A stretch of DNA of 59,146 bases from an uncultured Bacteroides sp. Lineage in GTDB: Bacteria > Bacteroidota > Bacteroidia > Bacteroidales > Bacteroidaceae. The notes beneath the pieces were generated by a model, which worked only from the letters and a program-made list of their open reading frames with translations, made no database searches and was not told the DNA's origin. A program made the position numbers and the translations under genes. The stretch's first letter is position 1, and each line of letters starts with the position of its first letter. This document shows positions 18,342 through 29,195 of this stretch, in pieces. Location of the stretch: contig CASEYC010000041.1 in NCBI GenBank assembly GCA_949292025.1, positions 1 through 59,146 of the forward strand, written 5' to 3'.

Positions 18342-19310
18342 TCAGTCCATCATCTTGCCGTGGTTGGCCGCCAGCTGTATCATGCGGTCGTAATCCTCGG
18401 CGCTCAAATCCATGAAGTAGTAGTTGACGGGGTTCACTACGCGCCCCTTGACGTGTACCTCGTAGTGCAGGTGCGGTCCGGTGCTCTTGCCCGTGCTGCC
18501 CACGCCGCCGATGACCTCGCCGCGCACCACTTTCTTGCCCGGGCGGGTGCGGAATTCCTGCAAATGCGCATACCACGTCTGGTAGCCGAAGCCGTGATCG
18601 ATGATGATGGTATTTCCGTAGCCCGTTTGCCAGCCCATCTTCACCACTGTGCCGTCGCCTGTGGCATAGACGTCCGTGCCTGGTGCGGCGGAGAAATCCA
18701 TGCCCGAGTGGAAGCGTGTGGTGCCATAGATGGGGTCCACGCGGGTGCCGTAGCCCGAGGCTGTCTGTTTCAGGTCTTTGTTGGAGATGGGTTGGATGGC
18801 AGGGATGCAGCGCAACATTTCGTCGTGCTGCCGGCACATCTCCACCACCTCGTCGAACGAGCGGGATTGGATATACAGTTGTTTGGTCAGCATGTCCAGT
18901 TTCTGTGTGGTGCCCACCACCAGCTCGGCATCGGCCATGTCCATCAGATGCTCGTAGCGGTTGGTGCCACCGTAGCCTGCCTGTCGGATGGCCGAGGGGA
19001 TGGGGTCGGCCTGGAAGATGACGCGGTAGAGGTTGTCATCGCGCTGCTGAATGTCCTGCAGGACGCCCATTGCCTCGTCCATGCGGCGCGACAGCACGTT
19101 GTACTGGGCTTCCAGGCGGCTGTTCTCCTTGCGCAACTCTTTTTCGGAGGGCGACCCGAAGAGGATGAGCGGGGCGATGAAGCACGCCGCACCCAGTCCC
19201 ATGCCGATGAACAGGCGGCGCAGGTGGCTCATAAGCCGTTGGCGGACGGTGGGGTAGATGCGGTCGTAGGTCCGCGTGCGGGGATTGTAGACGTAGTAAA
19301 CTTTGCGCAT
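18342..19310 (-). CDS. M23 family peptidoglycan endopeptidase
   Basis: A 322-residue membrane-anchored protein. It has a basic N-terminus, one membrane segment at about residues 35-52, a coiled coil (SEKELRKENSRLEAQYNVLSRRMDEAMG) and a C-terminal lysostaphin-like M23 domain. The zinc ligands are HSGMDFS (His and Asp) and HLHYEV (the HxH motif), with an extra His in IIIDHGFGYQTWYAHL. Such enzymes cut peptide cross-links in the periplasm to allow wall growth. It is divergent from alaS, with 93 bp between them. Confidence 0.92.
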   Translation of the reverse strand: MRKVYYVYNPRTRTYDRIYPTVRQRLMSHLRRLFIGMGLGAACFIAPLILFGSPSEKELRKENSRLEAQYNVLSRRMDEAMGVLQDIQQRDDNLYRVIFQADPIPSAIRQAGYGGTNRYEHLMDMADAELVVGTTQKLDMLTKQLYIQSRSFDEVVEMCRQHDEMLRCIPAIQPISNKDLKQTASGYGTRVDPIYGTTRFHSGMDFSAAPGTDVYATGDGTVVKMGWQTGYGNTIIIDHGFGYQTWYAHLQEFRTRPGKKVVRGEVIGGVGSTGKSTGPHLHYEVHVKGRVVNPVNYYFMDLSAEDYDRMIQLAANHGKMMD

Positions 19311-19359
19311 ATTTGGGAATTAATTGGCTGTCGATGCGGCAAAAGTAATAAAAACAAGC

Positions 19360-19367
19360 TATCTTTG
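19360..19367 (+). promoter_or_regulatory. Bacteroidales -7 box of alaS
   Basis: TATCTTTG, 36 bp upstream of the alaS ATG in the gap with the divergent M23 gene. No TTG at ideal spacing is seen. Confidence 0.55.
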
Positions 19368-19403
19368 CGCAGTTTTTGAGAATATTAACCGCTAAATAAG
19401 AGT

Positions 19404-22022
<2,619 letters not shown>

Positions 22023-22055
22023 TGAAATAAGGCTTCTTGACGAAGAGATAATTAG

Positions 22056-22132
22056 AAGGCGCGGATTGCGCAGATGACACGGATAAACTCCATAAACAGG
22101 AAATCCGTGGAATCCGCGTAATCCGCGCCTTT
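22056..22132. repeat. Large imperfect inverted repeat between convergent genes
   Basis: The arm 22056-22084 (AAGGCGCGGATT...CACGGAT) is matched by the complement of 22103-22132 with a few mismatches, around an 18-base loop. It lies between the convergent alaS and DUF4954 genes and is followed by a T-rich stretch, so it can act as a bidirectional terminator. The CGCGGATTnCGCGGAT wording is that of a dispersed intergenic repeat. Confidence 0.7.
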
Positions 22133-22158
22133 ATTATATATAAATATATAAGGTGTAC

Positions 22159-24147
22159 TTAGGCGTTCACCTGTTTCATTCGCCCGATAAGCTCGTCGCC
22201 CAGCTTCGTCTTCACTTCGATGTGCTTCAGCACGGCTGTCACGAACGGGTTGTTCTCGAAGTCGCCGCGCACCTGCTCGAAGTCTTGTTCCTTCTCCAGG
22301 CGCGAGCCGTCGGCACCGAAGCCCGTCATGGAGGCCAGGGAGAACTCCTTGCGCGCATCCTCATAGAGCATCTTGTCCAGGCCCACGACGGCTTCCTTCC
22401 ATTTCTCCACGATGCGGATGACATCCTTTGCGGTCATGTCCTCAGGGCGGACGCCGTAGAATTCTTCCAGCTTCTCGTAGGCCCACGTCCATTCATACGT
22501 ATAGTAATTGCGGTGCATCTCGCCAAAGGCGTCGTTGATGTCTTGCAGGCGGTTGATGTCGCCCCGCTCAATGGCATCCAGCAGGCGGTCTATCTCGCTT
22601 TTCGGGGCAATCAGTCCGGAGATGTCCACCCATTCGCCGCTGCCGACGGGCGTGTCCGGGCGCAGGCGGGCACGGATTTCCTCGTCTGTGCGGAAGCGTG
22701 TTTCTTCCAGCCGTTTGATGACGGAGTTGCCCAGGAACTTGTGGATGGCCGTCTCGTAGAAGCCGATGCCTTTCACCAGGGCCGAGTTGCGTATCTTCGC
22801 GCTGTGGTACGAGTAGATGTCGGACAGCTCGCCCGAAGCGTGGCGCAGGGCCAGCAGGATTTCCCGCCCTTTGAACATCTTCTGCACAGTGTAGGGGCTC
22901 AGCAGGTTGTAGTTGATGTAGTCCAGCTTGTGCGGGTCGGTGCGGCCGTCGCGCTTGGGCCACTTCTGCGCATCGCGGATGGTACCCACGCTGCGCAGGT
23001 TGACGCCCGGCGCCAGGTAGGTCGTGTTCTGTTGCTCGATAAGGTAGGAGAAGGGCAGGTCCGACGTGTCCGCGTGGTTGACGTGGCGGCCCATCACCAG
23101 CGAGAACGCCCCCACCTTGGCCGGCCACAGGATGTAGGAGTCCGATGAAGTCTTTGCCCCGCGCTCCAGCGTGCCTTGGTGGATGGGTCCCAGCTTGTAC
23201 ATGTGGTTGCTTTGGTTGGAGCCGGAACCGGCGTTCATGAAGGAGAACATACCCGCGATGAGCAGCGTGCTCTTGTGGTGCGTCACGGTGAACGGCCCCG
23301 CAAAGATGGCGCACGCCTCGCCGTTCTCGCCCTGGCAGTTGCTGAAGAACAGCGAGTCCGAGGCCGAGTAGTTGTGTCCCAGCTTGCAGGCTTGTCCCAC
23401 GAAGCAGCGCGTCAGCATCGCCCCGTCGTCCACGTGCGAGCCGCTGGAGATGATGAAGTCCTCGCACACCACGCCCTGGCCGATGTGGATGGGGGCTGCC
23501 TCGTTGCTGTTGAGGCTGCCGTTATACAGGCGTCCCGTGCCCGAGATGCGGCACCAGTCGCCGATGCGGACGTTCTTGATGCTCCCCGTGTTTAGGATGG
23601 TCACGTGGTTGCCGATGAAGCCCCGGTCCGAAGCGTGCTTTTGGGCATAGAAGTCTGTGATTTCCTTCAGGCGTGCCGTCAGTTCGGGGCGGTGGCGGTA
23701 GAGGGCCATGATGTAGGCGATGTGGGCGGACAGCTTGTCGTTGATGGCCACCTCGCGTCCGCCGGTCTCGTTCAGCACGGACACTTCCACGCCGTTGCCG
23801 AAGGTGGCAGTGCCTTCCACCAGGATGCGGTCTACGTTCTCGATGAAGGTGTCGTCGCCGATGTCATAGTTGGCGATGTAGTTCTGTATGTTTTCGATGC
23901 AGCAGTTGTTTCCCACAGATACGTTGTGCAGGGTCACGTGGCGCAGGGCGGCGTGCTTCTTGATGCCGCCGGGCAGGGTGAACTCTCCTTCGAACACGCC
24001 CAGACGGACATCGCCCGAGAAGCGCGTGTGGTGTACATACTCCGTCGTGAAGCCTTCTGCGACGCATACTCTCTCCCAGTCGTCGGCCAGGCAGGACTGG
24101 GCCTGCAGGCGGGCGACTTCTTCTTTGCTTAGTTTTCGGTAATCCAT
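22159..24147 (-). CDS. DUF4954 protein with left-handed beta-helix repeats
   Basis: A 662-residue cytosolic protein of the Bacteroidales DUF4954 family. Residues about 60-330 show hexapeptide-type repeats (HVTLHNVSVGNNCCIENIQNYIANYDIGDDTFIEN, then IGDWCRISGTGRLYNGSL and IGQGVVCEDFIISSGSHVDDG) as in acyl- and nucleotidyl-transferases with a left-handed beta helix. The C-terminal half is helical. The reaction is unknown; a sugar-nucleotide or acyl transferase role is only inference. It is a full-length member with no visible lesion. Confidence 0.82.
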   Translation of the reverse strand: MDYRKLSKEEVARLQAQSCLADDWERVCVAEGFTTEYVHHTRFSGDVRLGVFEGEFTLPGGIKKHAALRHVTLHNVSVGNNCCIENIQNYIANYDIGDDTFIENVDRILVEGTATFGNGVEVSVLNETGGREVAINDKLSAHIAYIMALYRHRPELTARLKEITDFYAQKHASDRGFIGNHVTILNTGSIKNVRIGDWCRISGTGRLYNGSLNSNEAAPIHIGQGVVCEDFIISSGSHVDDGAMLTRCFVGQACKLGHNYSASDSLFFSNCQGENGEACAIFAGPFTVTHHKSTLLIAGMFSFMNAGSGSNQSNHMYKLGPIHQGTLERGAKTSSDSYILWPAKVGAFSLVMGRHVNHADTSDLPFSYLIEQQNTTYLAPGVNLRSVGTIRDAQKWPKRDGRTDPHKLDYINYNLLSPYTVQKMFKGREILLALRHASGELSDIYSYHSAKIRNSALVKGIGFYETAIHKFLGNSVIKRLEETRFRTDEEIRARLRPDTPVGSGEWVDISGLIAPKSEIDRLLDAIERGDINRLQDINDAFGEMHRNYYTYEWTWAYEKLEEFYGVRPEDMTAKDVIRIVEKWKEAVVGLDKMLYEDARKEFSLASMTGFGADGSRLEKEQDFEQVRGDFENNPFVTAVLKHIEVKTKLGDELIGRMKQVNA

Positions 24148-24176
24148 GATTATGCGGTTAAATGATAATTTATCGT

Positions 24177-24235
24177 TGTAGGGGCGGGGCTTGCCCCCGC
24201 CCTGAATAAGGGCGACCGCAAGGGTCGCCCCTACA
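24177..24235. repeat. 59-bp double-hairpin element with 10-bp terminal inverted repeats
   Basis: TGTAGGGGCG at 24177-24186 is the exact complement of CGCCCCTACA at 24226-24235. Inside are two further hairpins: GGGCGGGG/CCCCCGCCC with a CTTG loop and GGGCGACC/GGGTCGCCC with a GCAA loop. It fills the gap between hflX and the DUF4954 gene, both on the minus strand. It looks like a small dispersed palindromic element. Confidence 0.7.
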
Positions 24236-24272
24236 CGTTAGATATTGCGGACAAAGCCTGCTAAATGCCTAT

Positions 24273-25532
24273 TCACTCCTCTTCATACGTCTGATACAGG
24301 AAGTCATTATACGGGTACTTCTGCACGTGCAGTTCCTTGACGCGGGCGTAGACCACGCGCTTCAGTTCCTCCAGGTTGGTGCGTTGCTTGGCGGAGATGA
24401 AGATGCAGTCGCCCGCCATCTTCGCCATCCACGTCTGCATCAGTTCCTCCAGCGTCCAGTTGGCCTTGGTGCGCGGCGTGAGGTCGTCCTCCGCCTTGTG
24501 GACGTAGGTGTAGGCGTCTATCTTGTTGAAGACAATCATCATCGGTTTGCCCGCCGCGCCGATGTCCGCCAAGGTCTTGTTCACCACCTCAATCTGTTCC
24601 TCGAAGTCCGGGTGGCTGATGTCCACCACGTGCAAGAGCAAGTCGGCCTCGCGCACCTCGTCCAGCGTGGATTTGAAGGAGTCTACCAGGTCAGTGGGCA
24701 GCTTGCGGATGAAGCCCACGGTGTCACTGAGCAGGAAGGGCAGGTTGTCGATGATGACCTTGCGCACGGTGGTGTCCAGTGTGGCGAACAGCTTGTTCTC
24801 CGCAAAGACCTCGCTCTTGGCCAGCAGGTTCATCAGGGTGGACTTGCCTACATTGGTGTAGCCCACCAAGGCCACGCGGATCAGCCGTCCGCGGTTCTTG
24901 CGCTGGGTGGACTTCTGTTTGTCAATCTCTGCCAGGCGTTGTTTCAGCAGCGACATGCGGTTCAGGATGATACGCCGGTCCATTTCGAGCTGCGTTTCGC
25001 CCGGTCCACGCAGTCCCACCGAGCCTTTTCCGCCGCCTGCGCCCGAGCCGCCTCCCTGGCGTTCCAGGTGGGTCCACAACCGTTGCAGGCGGGGCAACAT
25101 GTATTTATACTGCGCCAGTTCCACCTGCGTTTTGGCGTTGGCCGTCTGTGCCCGCATGGCGAAGATGTCCAGGATGAGCGACGTGCGGTCCAGAATCTTG
25201 ATTTTCAGCGCGCCTTCGATGTTGCGTATTTGCTTGGCGGACAGCTCGTCGTCGAAGATGACCATGCCCACCTCGCGTTCCTCTTCCTCCTCGGCGTCGA
25301 TGTATGCCTTTATCTCGTCCAGCTTGCCCTTGCCTACGTAGGTCACGGAGTTGGGCTGGTCCAGTTTCTGCATGAAGCGTTTCACCACTTGTGCCCCGGC
25401 TGTCTCGGCCAGGAAAGCCAGTTCGTCCAGGTATTCCTCGGTCTTACGCTCGTTTTGCGTCTGCGTCACGAGGCCCACCAGCACTGCGGTTTCCACTTTG
25501 GCTTCGGATATTACGAATTCTTTCATTGCCAT
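24273..25532 (-). CDS. hflX: GTPase HflX
   Basis: A 419-residue ribosome-associated GTPase, linked in other bacteria to rescue or splitting of stalled ribosomes. The N-terminal HflX domain (residues about 20-185) ends in the glycine-rich GGGSGAGGGKGSVGLRGPGETQLE linker. The G domain has G1 GYTNVGKST, G3 DTVGFIRKLP, G4 NKID and a G5-like SAK. The start could be either of two ATGs, at 25532 or 25526; the second (MKEFVISEAK) fits the family better. It begins 21 bp after a HigA-like antitoxin gene on the same strand. Confidence 0.94.
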   Translation of the reverse strand: MAMKEFVISEAKVETAVLVGLVTQTQNERKTEEYLDELAFLAETAGAQVVKRFMQKLDQPNSVTYVGKGKLDEIKAYIDAEEEEEREVGMVIFDDELSAKQIRNIEGALKIKILDRTSLILDIFAMRAQTANAKTQVELAQYKYMLPRLQRLWTHLERQGGGSGAGGGKGSVGLRGPGETQLEMDRRIILNRMSLLKQRLAEIDKQKSTQRKNRGRLIRVALVGYTNVGKSTLMNLLAKSEVFAENKLFATLDTTVRKVIIDNLPFLLSDTVGFIRKLPTDLVDSFKSTLDEVREADLLLHVVDISHPDFEEQIEVVNKTLADIGAAGKPMMIVFNKIDAYTYVHKAEDDLTPRTKANWTLEELMQTWMAKMAGDCIFISAKQRTNLEELKRVVYARVKELHVQKYPYNDFLYQTYEEE

Positions 25533-25553
25533 GTTGTTGTTCTCCTTTGTTAG

Positions 25554-25898
25554 TTAAAATAGGGCGGCCAGCTTGCGGATTTCTTCCAAGCGTTGCATAA
25601 ACGATTTGTCTTTGCGTGCTGCCCGCATATTGTATTTTGTTTGCAGCCGGATTAAAGTCTCTGCGTTCAGTCCCAATGCGGCTTCAAACATCATCGCGGT
25701 CTTTTCCGTCACCGGCCGGCGGGCATTCAGGATTTCGTTCAGTACGGAATATCCCATGCCCATTTGCTCCGCTAGCTTGCGTTGCGACAGGCCTCTGCAT
25801 TCGATTTCGTCTTTTACAATCTCACCGGGGTGTGTCGGAACCGCCGGTTCGAGGTTGTTGGCTATCATTTGTGGGTCAATTCCCGGAAGTTCTATCAT
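25554..25898 (-). CDS. HigA-family antitoxin
   Basis: A 114-residue XRE-type protein with the HigA hallmark VPTHPGEIVKDEIECRGLSQRKLAEQMG, then SVLNEILNARRPVTEKTAMMFEAALGLNAETLIRLQ at about residues 20-92. It would bind and inhibit the adjacent HigB and repress the promoter at 26238. Seven bases separate it from the toxin gene; hflX follows after 21 bp. Confidence 0.9.
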   Translation of the reverse strand: MIELPGIDPQMIANNLEPAVPTHPGEIVKDEIECRGLSQRKLAEQMGMGYSVLNEILNARRPVTEKTAMMFEAALGLNAETLIRLQTKYNMRAARKDKSFMQRLEEIRKLAALF

Positions 25899-25905
25899 AG
25901 TCAGT

Positions 25906-26220
25906 TTATTTATAGTGGTTCGATAAATCAGTTATATTGCAAATGGTAGCAATGGTTTCTCCATCTTTGATATGCTCTTCAAACTCTATCCGATATTGGT
26001 CATTTACCCTCACGGATGATAGTCCGGCTTTATCGCCTTTGAGCTTCTCATAGTGTAACGCATGGTATCTGTTCAAGTCAATGACGTTCGGCGATTCAAT
26101 CATCAGGTCAATCACACGAATATATTTTCGTATGATTTGTGGCTGAAAGCGATGTTGCTTGTCTGTTTGTCCTGTGAGATACATCACCTGCAAGTATTCT
26201 TCATTAAAGATAATGTCCAT
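25906..26220 (-). CDS. HigB-like toxin, RelE/ParE superfamily
   Basis: A 104-residue protein starting MDIIFNEEYLQVMY, with HALHYEKLKGDKAGLSSVRVNDQYRIEFE, the typical RelE/HigB strand-turn region, and a C-terminal ICNITDLSNHYK. HigB toxins are ribosome-dependent mRNA endonucleases. An in-frame ATG at 26268 would extend the protein by 16 basic residues upstream of the promoter box, so the start at 26220 is chosen. It is unrelated in detail to the Gp49-like toxin at 9734. Confidence 0.87.
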   Translation of the reverse strand: MDIIFNEEYLQVMYLTGQTDKQHRFQPQIIRKYIRVIDLMIESPNVIDLNRYHALHYEKLKGDKAGLSSVRVNDQYRIEFEEHIKDGETIATICNITDLSNHYK

Positions 26221-26237
26221 TCTTTGGCTTTTGGGTG

Positions 26238-26268
26238 CAAATTTAGGGTTTTTCTTTTGTGTTCGCAA
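26238..26268 (-). promoter_or_regulatory. Promoter of the second HigBA module
   Basis: On the minus strand TAAATTTG (26245-26238) is preceded by TTG (26268-26266) with a 20-bp spacer, 17 bases ahead of the toxin ATG. Confidence 0.7.
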
Positions 26269-26308
26269 AAATAGCGAATATTTTCTTTGTTATCCGCCCA
26301 TACCCCCG

Positions 26309-26365
26309 CCCGTGCTTACCCGTACCTGCGCCCGTGCTTACGCGAGCGGCTAAGCACGGGCGCAG
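26309..26365. repeat. 22-bp-unit repeat and perfect hairpin
   Basis: A 22-bp unit at 26309-26330 (CCCGTGCTTACCCGTACCTG plus CG) is followed by CCCGTGCTTA again at 26331. The 15-base arm 26326-26340 is perfectly complementary to 26351-26365 with a ten-base loop. The unit is the same family as at 11395-11460. Confidence 0.75.
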
Positions 26366-26381
26366 ATATACCCCATAAAAA

Positions 26382-26416
26382 ACGGGGATATACCCTATGT
26401 TGGGCATATCCCCGCT
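26382..26416 (-). terminator. Hairpin downstream of the left SusCD operon
   Basis: GGGGATATACCC and GGGCATATCCCC form a hairpin just beyond the end of the minus-strand lipoprotein gene. The T-run for that strand is supplied by the AAAAAAC stretch on the plus strand at 26378 onward. It is probably the terminator of the left operon. Confidence 0.6.
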
Positions 26417-26460
26417 TCTCTATTAATCTTTCTGTTAAGAGTAGGATGTTTTTCCTGATT

Positions 26461-27444
26461 TTATTCGCTCATATAATCCATCAATGCTTCCAGCGAGAAG
26501 AAGTAACATGTAGGAGTGCTTGAAGGATATGCACCGGCGTTATTGTAATCCATCATGCCCGAATACATGGAGTTGGCGCCGAAGATAATGCTCTCCAAGG
26601 CACCTTCCTCATCTTTGGTGACAACACCCAAGGGGTAGGTGGATTCCGATTGACCGAAGTTGGAGGCTACGGTTCCTGCGAACATTTCGCCATATCCCCA
26701 GTCAAAGCCCAATTTTGTGTCTGCCACAGATGCTTTACTGCCACTGATTTCAATGGTCATGACCACATTGTTGTTCACCATGTCAGCATCAGCGTTATAG
26801 GGATAACCCACATAAATGCCGTTTCCATCCACTGCTGTGGCCGGCTTGTACGGATTGGTCAAGCGTACACGCTCTACGCCACCGGGCAGGCTTGCATATT
26901 CAGCATCTACATAGAATGGAATCAGATCTACACCAAAGAAATTGCTCACCAAGCCGTCAATGCAGATGGCTGTTTCAAGGGTATTCCACTTGATGCGGAT
27001 CACTTCAGCCTTGACAGCAGTCAGTTTGTTGTAAACATCGTATGTGCCTTCGGCCAATCCCAGTTCCAAGCTGTAGGAAACGCCGATTTCTGTGTTCGGG
27101 AATGTGACGGTGATAGGAACTTCTGCCTGTCCGGCATCGAATGACACGCTTTCGGGAACTTGGAAAACATTCTCCGTGTTCACAAGCTGTACGAGGCCTA
27201 CTGTGGCGGCTTCGTCCGTGTTGGTGCGGCCCACTGTCAAGGTCAGTTCTGTGGCGGCTTCCGGTTCCAGTTCGTAGTAGTAGGAGTTGTCGCTTTCGTC
27301 GAAACCTTCGCCTGCCACGAAGTAAGCTCCGATGCAAGACGGGTCGGTTTGAGGTCCTGCCGCCCATTCATCGTCTGAACAGGCGCTGAACGTCATCAAG
27401 CCACCTGCCAGCATTATAAGGAAATATTTGTTTATTGCTTTCAT
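26461..27444 (-). CDS. Lipoprotein of the left SusCD operon
   Basis: A 327-residue lipoprotein (lipobox MTFSAC, Cys 22) with an N-terminal Calx-beta-like or DUF4843-like immunoglobulin fold at about 60-150 (VPESVSFDAGQAEVPITVTF) and a C-terminal beta domain with GNGIYVGYPYN and FGANSMYSGMMDY. It takes the third place of a susC-susD-lipoprotein operon, where surface glycan- or peptide-binding proteins are usual. The ligand is unknown. Genes at 40502 and 47489 hold the same place in the other two operons and share the overall plan. Confidence 0.72.
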   Translation of the reverse strand: MKAINKYFLIMLAGGLMTFSACSDDEWAAGPQTDPSCIGAYFVAGEGFDESDNSYYYELEPEAATELTLTVGRTNTDEAATVGLVQLVNTENVFQVPESVSFDAGQAEVPITVTFPNTEIGVSYSLELGLAEGTYDVYNKLTAVKAEVIRIKWNTLETAICIDGLVSNFFGVDLIPFYVDAEYASLPGGVERVRLTNPYKPATAVDGNGIYVGYPYNADADMVNNNVVMTIEISGSKASVADTKLGFDWGYGEMFAGTVASNFGQSESTYPLGVVTKDEEGALESIIFGANSMYSGMMDYNNAGAYPSSTPTCYFFSLEALMDYMSE

Positions 27445-27536
27445 ATTCTGTACTTTTTGGTTTGTTCCGACCGACGAGTGCGATGGCGTGCCGCGTCGGT
27501 CGGAGGTTAGTTGATTCAGTTGTCAGCTGTATCGGA

Positions 27537-29171
27537 TTAGTTGTTGCCTGCGGCAAATTCGCCTATCGGGGTGGGACGCACGGGGATGGCCGATGTCGGA
27601 TCCGGATTGTTGTTGCCTTGCAGGGCCACGTTGGCATCCACCTCGAACTGCGGGATAACCAGTGTCCAGTTGGGTTTGCCGCCCTTGGTGTTGATCTTAT
27701 ACTGGTCGATAGGTACGTTGGTGCCTTCGTAGTTCTGGATCACATCCGGTTTCAGGCGCTTGGCTGTTGGGAAGGCGTTGCCCTCGCCCCAGAACTCGAT
27801 GCGCATCTGCTTCAGCACTTCCAACTGGAAGGTGCGCAGGTCGGAGGTCTGGAAGTTGTAGTCCGGCTGGCGGTAACCCTGCATGAAGGAGTTCAGCTTG
27901 GCCACGCCGGCTGCCACGCCTTGGCTGGCACCAACGGCTTCAGCCTCAATGAGGTACATTTCCTCCACACGCATGATGGGGATGTCTACCGATGCGCCCG
28001 TGGAGAAGTCGCTGGTGTTGCCGTCAGCGCAACGGAACTTCAGGGACAGGTAGTCCGGTGCATTGTCATGCCACTCTTTATCTGTCCGCAGCAACTGGTA
28101 ATCAAAGAGTGTGCGATCCGGGTCAAGGAAAGCCTGTTTACGGAAGTCCGTATAGGCGATCTCATCGTAAAGCGAGCGGCTGATCATGGGTTTATAAAGG
28201 TCGGCATAGCCCCAAGCAGCCTCGCTGGAGATGTGGCCCGTGTAGTTGGCCAAGTTGCCCATGTTGTCGGGTGACGGGTGCAGGTACCACATCCAGCCGG
28301 AGGTGGCCGTGTTGAAGGCCGTGATCGGGTTCAGCCACTCGTCTTCCGTCATGGGCTGTCCGCCGCAAGCGTCAATGGCGCGGCGGGCATAGTCGGCCGC
28401 CTCGGCATATTGTTCATTCCACAGGTAAACCTTTGCCTTCAGGCCGTATACCACCGGCAGGCTGGGGAAGGTCTTGGACGACGGGGTGAAGTTGGCGAAG
28501 CAGCTTTCAGCCTTGTCCAAGTCGGACAGGATGAAGTCCACCAGCTCTTGGCGGGGTACGCGGGGATTGTTCTTGGCGATGTCGTTCGTTGTGGTTTCCG
28601 TCACGATGGGCACGGTCAGTCCCATTACCTTGCTGCAGTCCGTGTAGATGTTGTCCATCGGCTCGAACAATACCATCAGCATATAGTAGTCGAAGGCACG
28701 GCTGGCGTAGGCGATGCCGGCATAACCTTTCATTTCGTCGCTCACGCCTTCGGCGTTGATGTCCACAGCGGCAATCACGTCATTGGCCGACTTGATGAAC
28801 TGGTAGCAGGTGAACCAAGGCAGGTAGCTATAGTAGGTGCTGGGACCCATCTGCATGCAGGCAGCGTAAGGCCACCACCAGTTGTAACCATATTCTACAG
28901 GGATGAGGTCGCCCAGCATGTTGCTTTGGTCCAGCATCAGGCCGGGATAGGCCATGTCGGTTTCATGGGTTTGGCCACCATACACCAAGTAGCCTTGCAC
29001 CATCTGCGAGGGCAAGCCGTTGACGCTGGCTGCCAAGGCCGAGGCGGACGCTCCGATCTGCTCGGAAGTGGCCGTGCCGCCTTCGGGGAATGTCTCTTCG
29101 ATACAGCCCGTCAGCATCGGTGCCGATACCGCGGCGGCTGCAAACAGTTTGAATATGTTGTTCTTCTTCAT
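27537..29171 (-). CDS. SusD/RagB-like lipoprotein, left operon
   Basis: A 544-residue surface lipoprotein (lipobox MLTGC, then IEETFP) with the helical SusD fold: N-terminal SusD-like region to about 250, TPR-type helices, and the C-terminal block with IMRVEEMYLIEAEA and LEVLKQMRIEFWGEGNAFPTAKRL. SusD caps the SusC barrel and captures the nutrient. It follows susC by 24 bp. It is closest within the window to the middle SusD, sharing the GCIEETFP mature start. Expression depends on the upstream susC having a promoter, which it now lacks. Confidence 0.93.
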   Translation of the reverse strand: MKKNNIFKLFAAAAVSAPMLTGCIEETFPEGGTATSEQIGASASALAASVNGLPSQMVQGYLVYGGQTHETDMAYPGLMLDQSNMLGDLIPVEYGYNWWWPYAACMQMGPSTYYSYLPWFTCYQFIKSANDVIAAVDINAEGVSDEMKGYAGIAYASRAFDYYMLMVLFEPMDNIYTDCSKVMGLTVPIVTETTTNDIAKNNPRVPRQELVDFILSDLDKAESCFANFTPSSKTFPSLPVVYGLKAKVYLWNEQYAEAADYARRAIDACGGQPMTEDEWLNPITAFNTATSGWMWYLHPSPDNMGNLANYTGHISSEAAWGYADLYKPMISRSLYDEIAYTDFRKQAFLDPDRTLFDYQLLRTDKEWHDNAPDYLSLKFRCADGNTSDFSTGASVDIPIMRVEEMYLIEAEAVGASQGVAAGVAKLNSFMQGYRQPDYNFQTSDLRTFQLEVLKQMRIEFWGEGNAFPTAKRLKPDVIQNYEGTNVPIDQYKINTKGGKPNWTLVIPQFEVDANVALQGNNNPDPTSAIPVRPTPIGEFAAGNN

Positions 29172-29195
29172 GTTTCGTTCGTTTTTAACTTGGGG

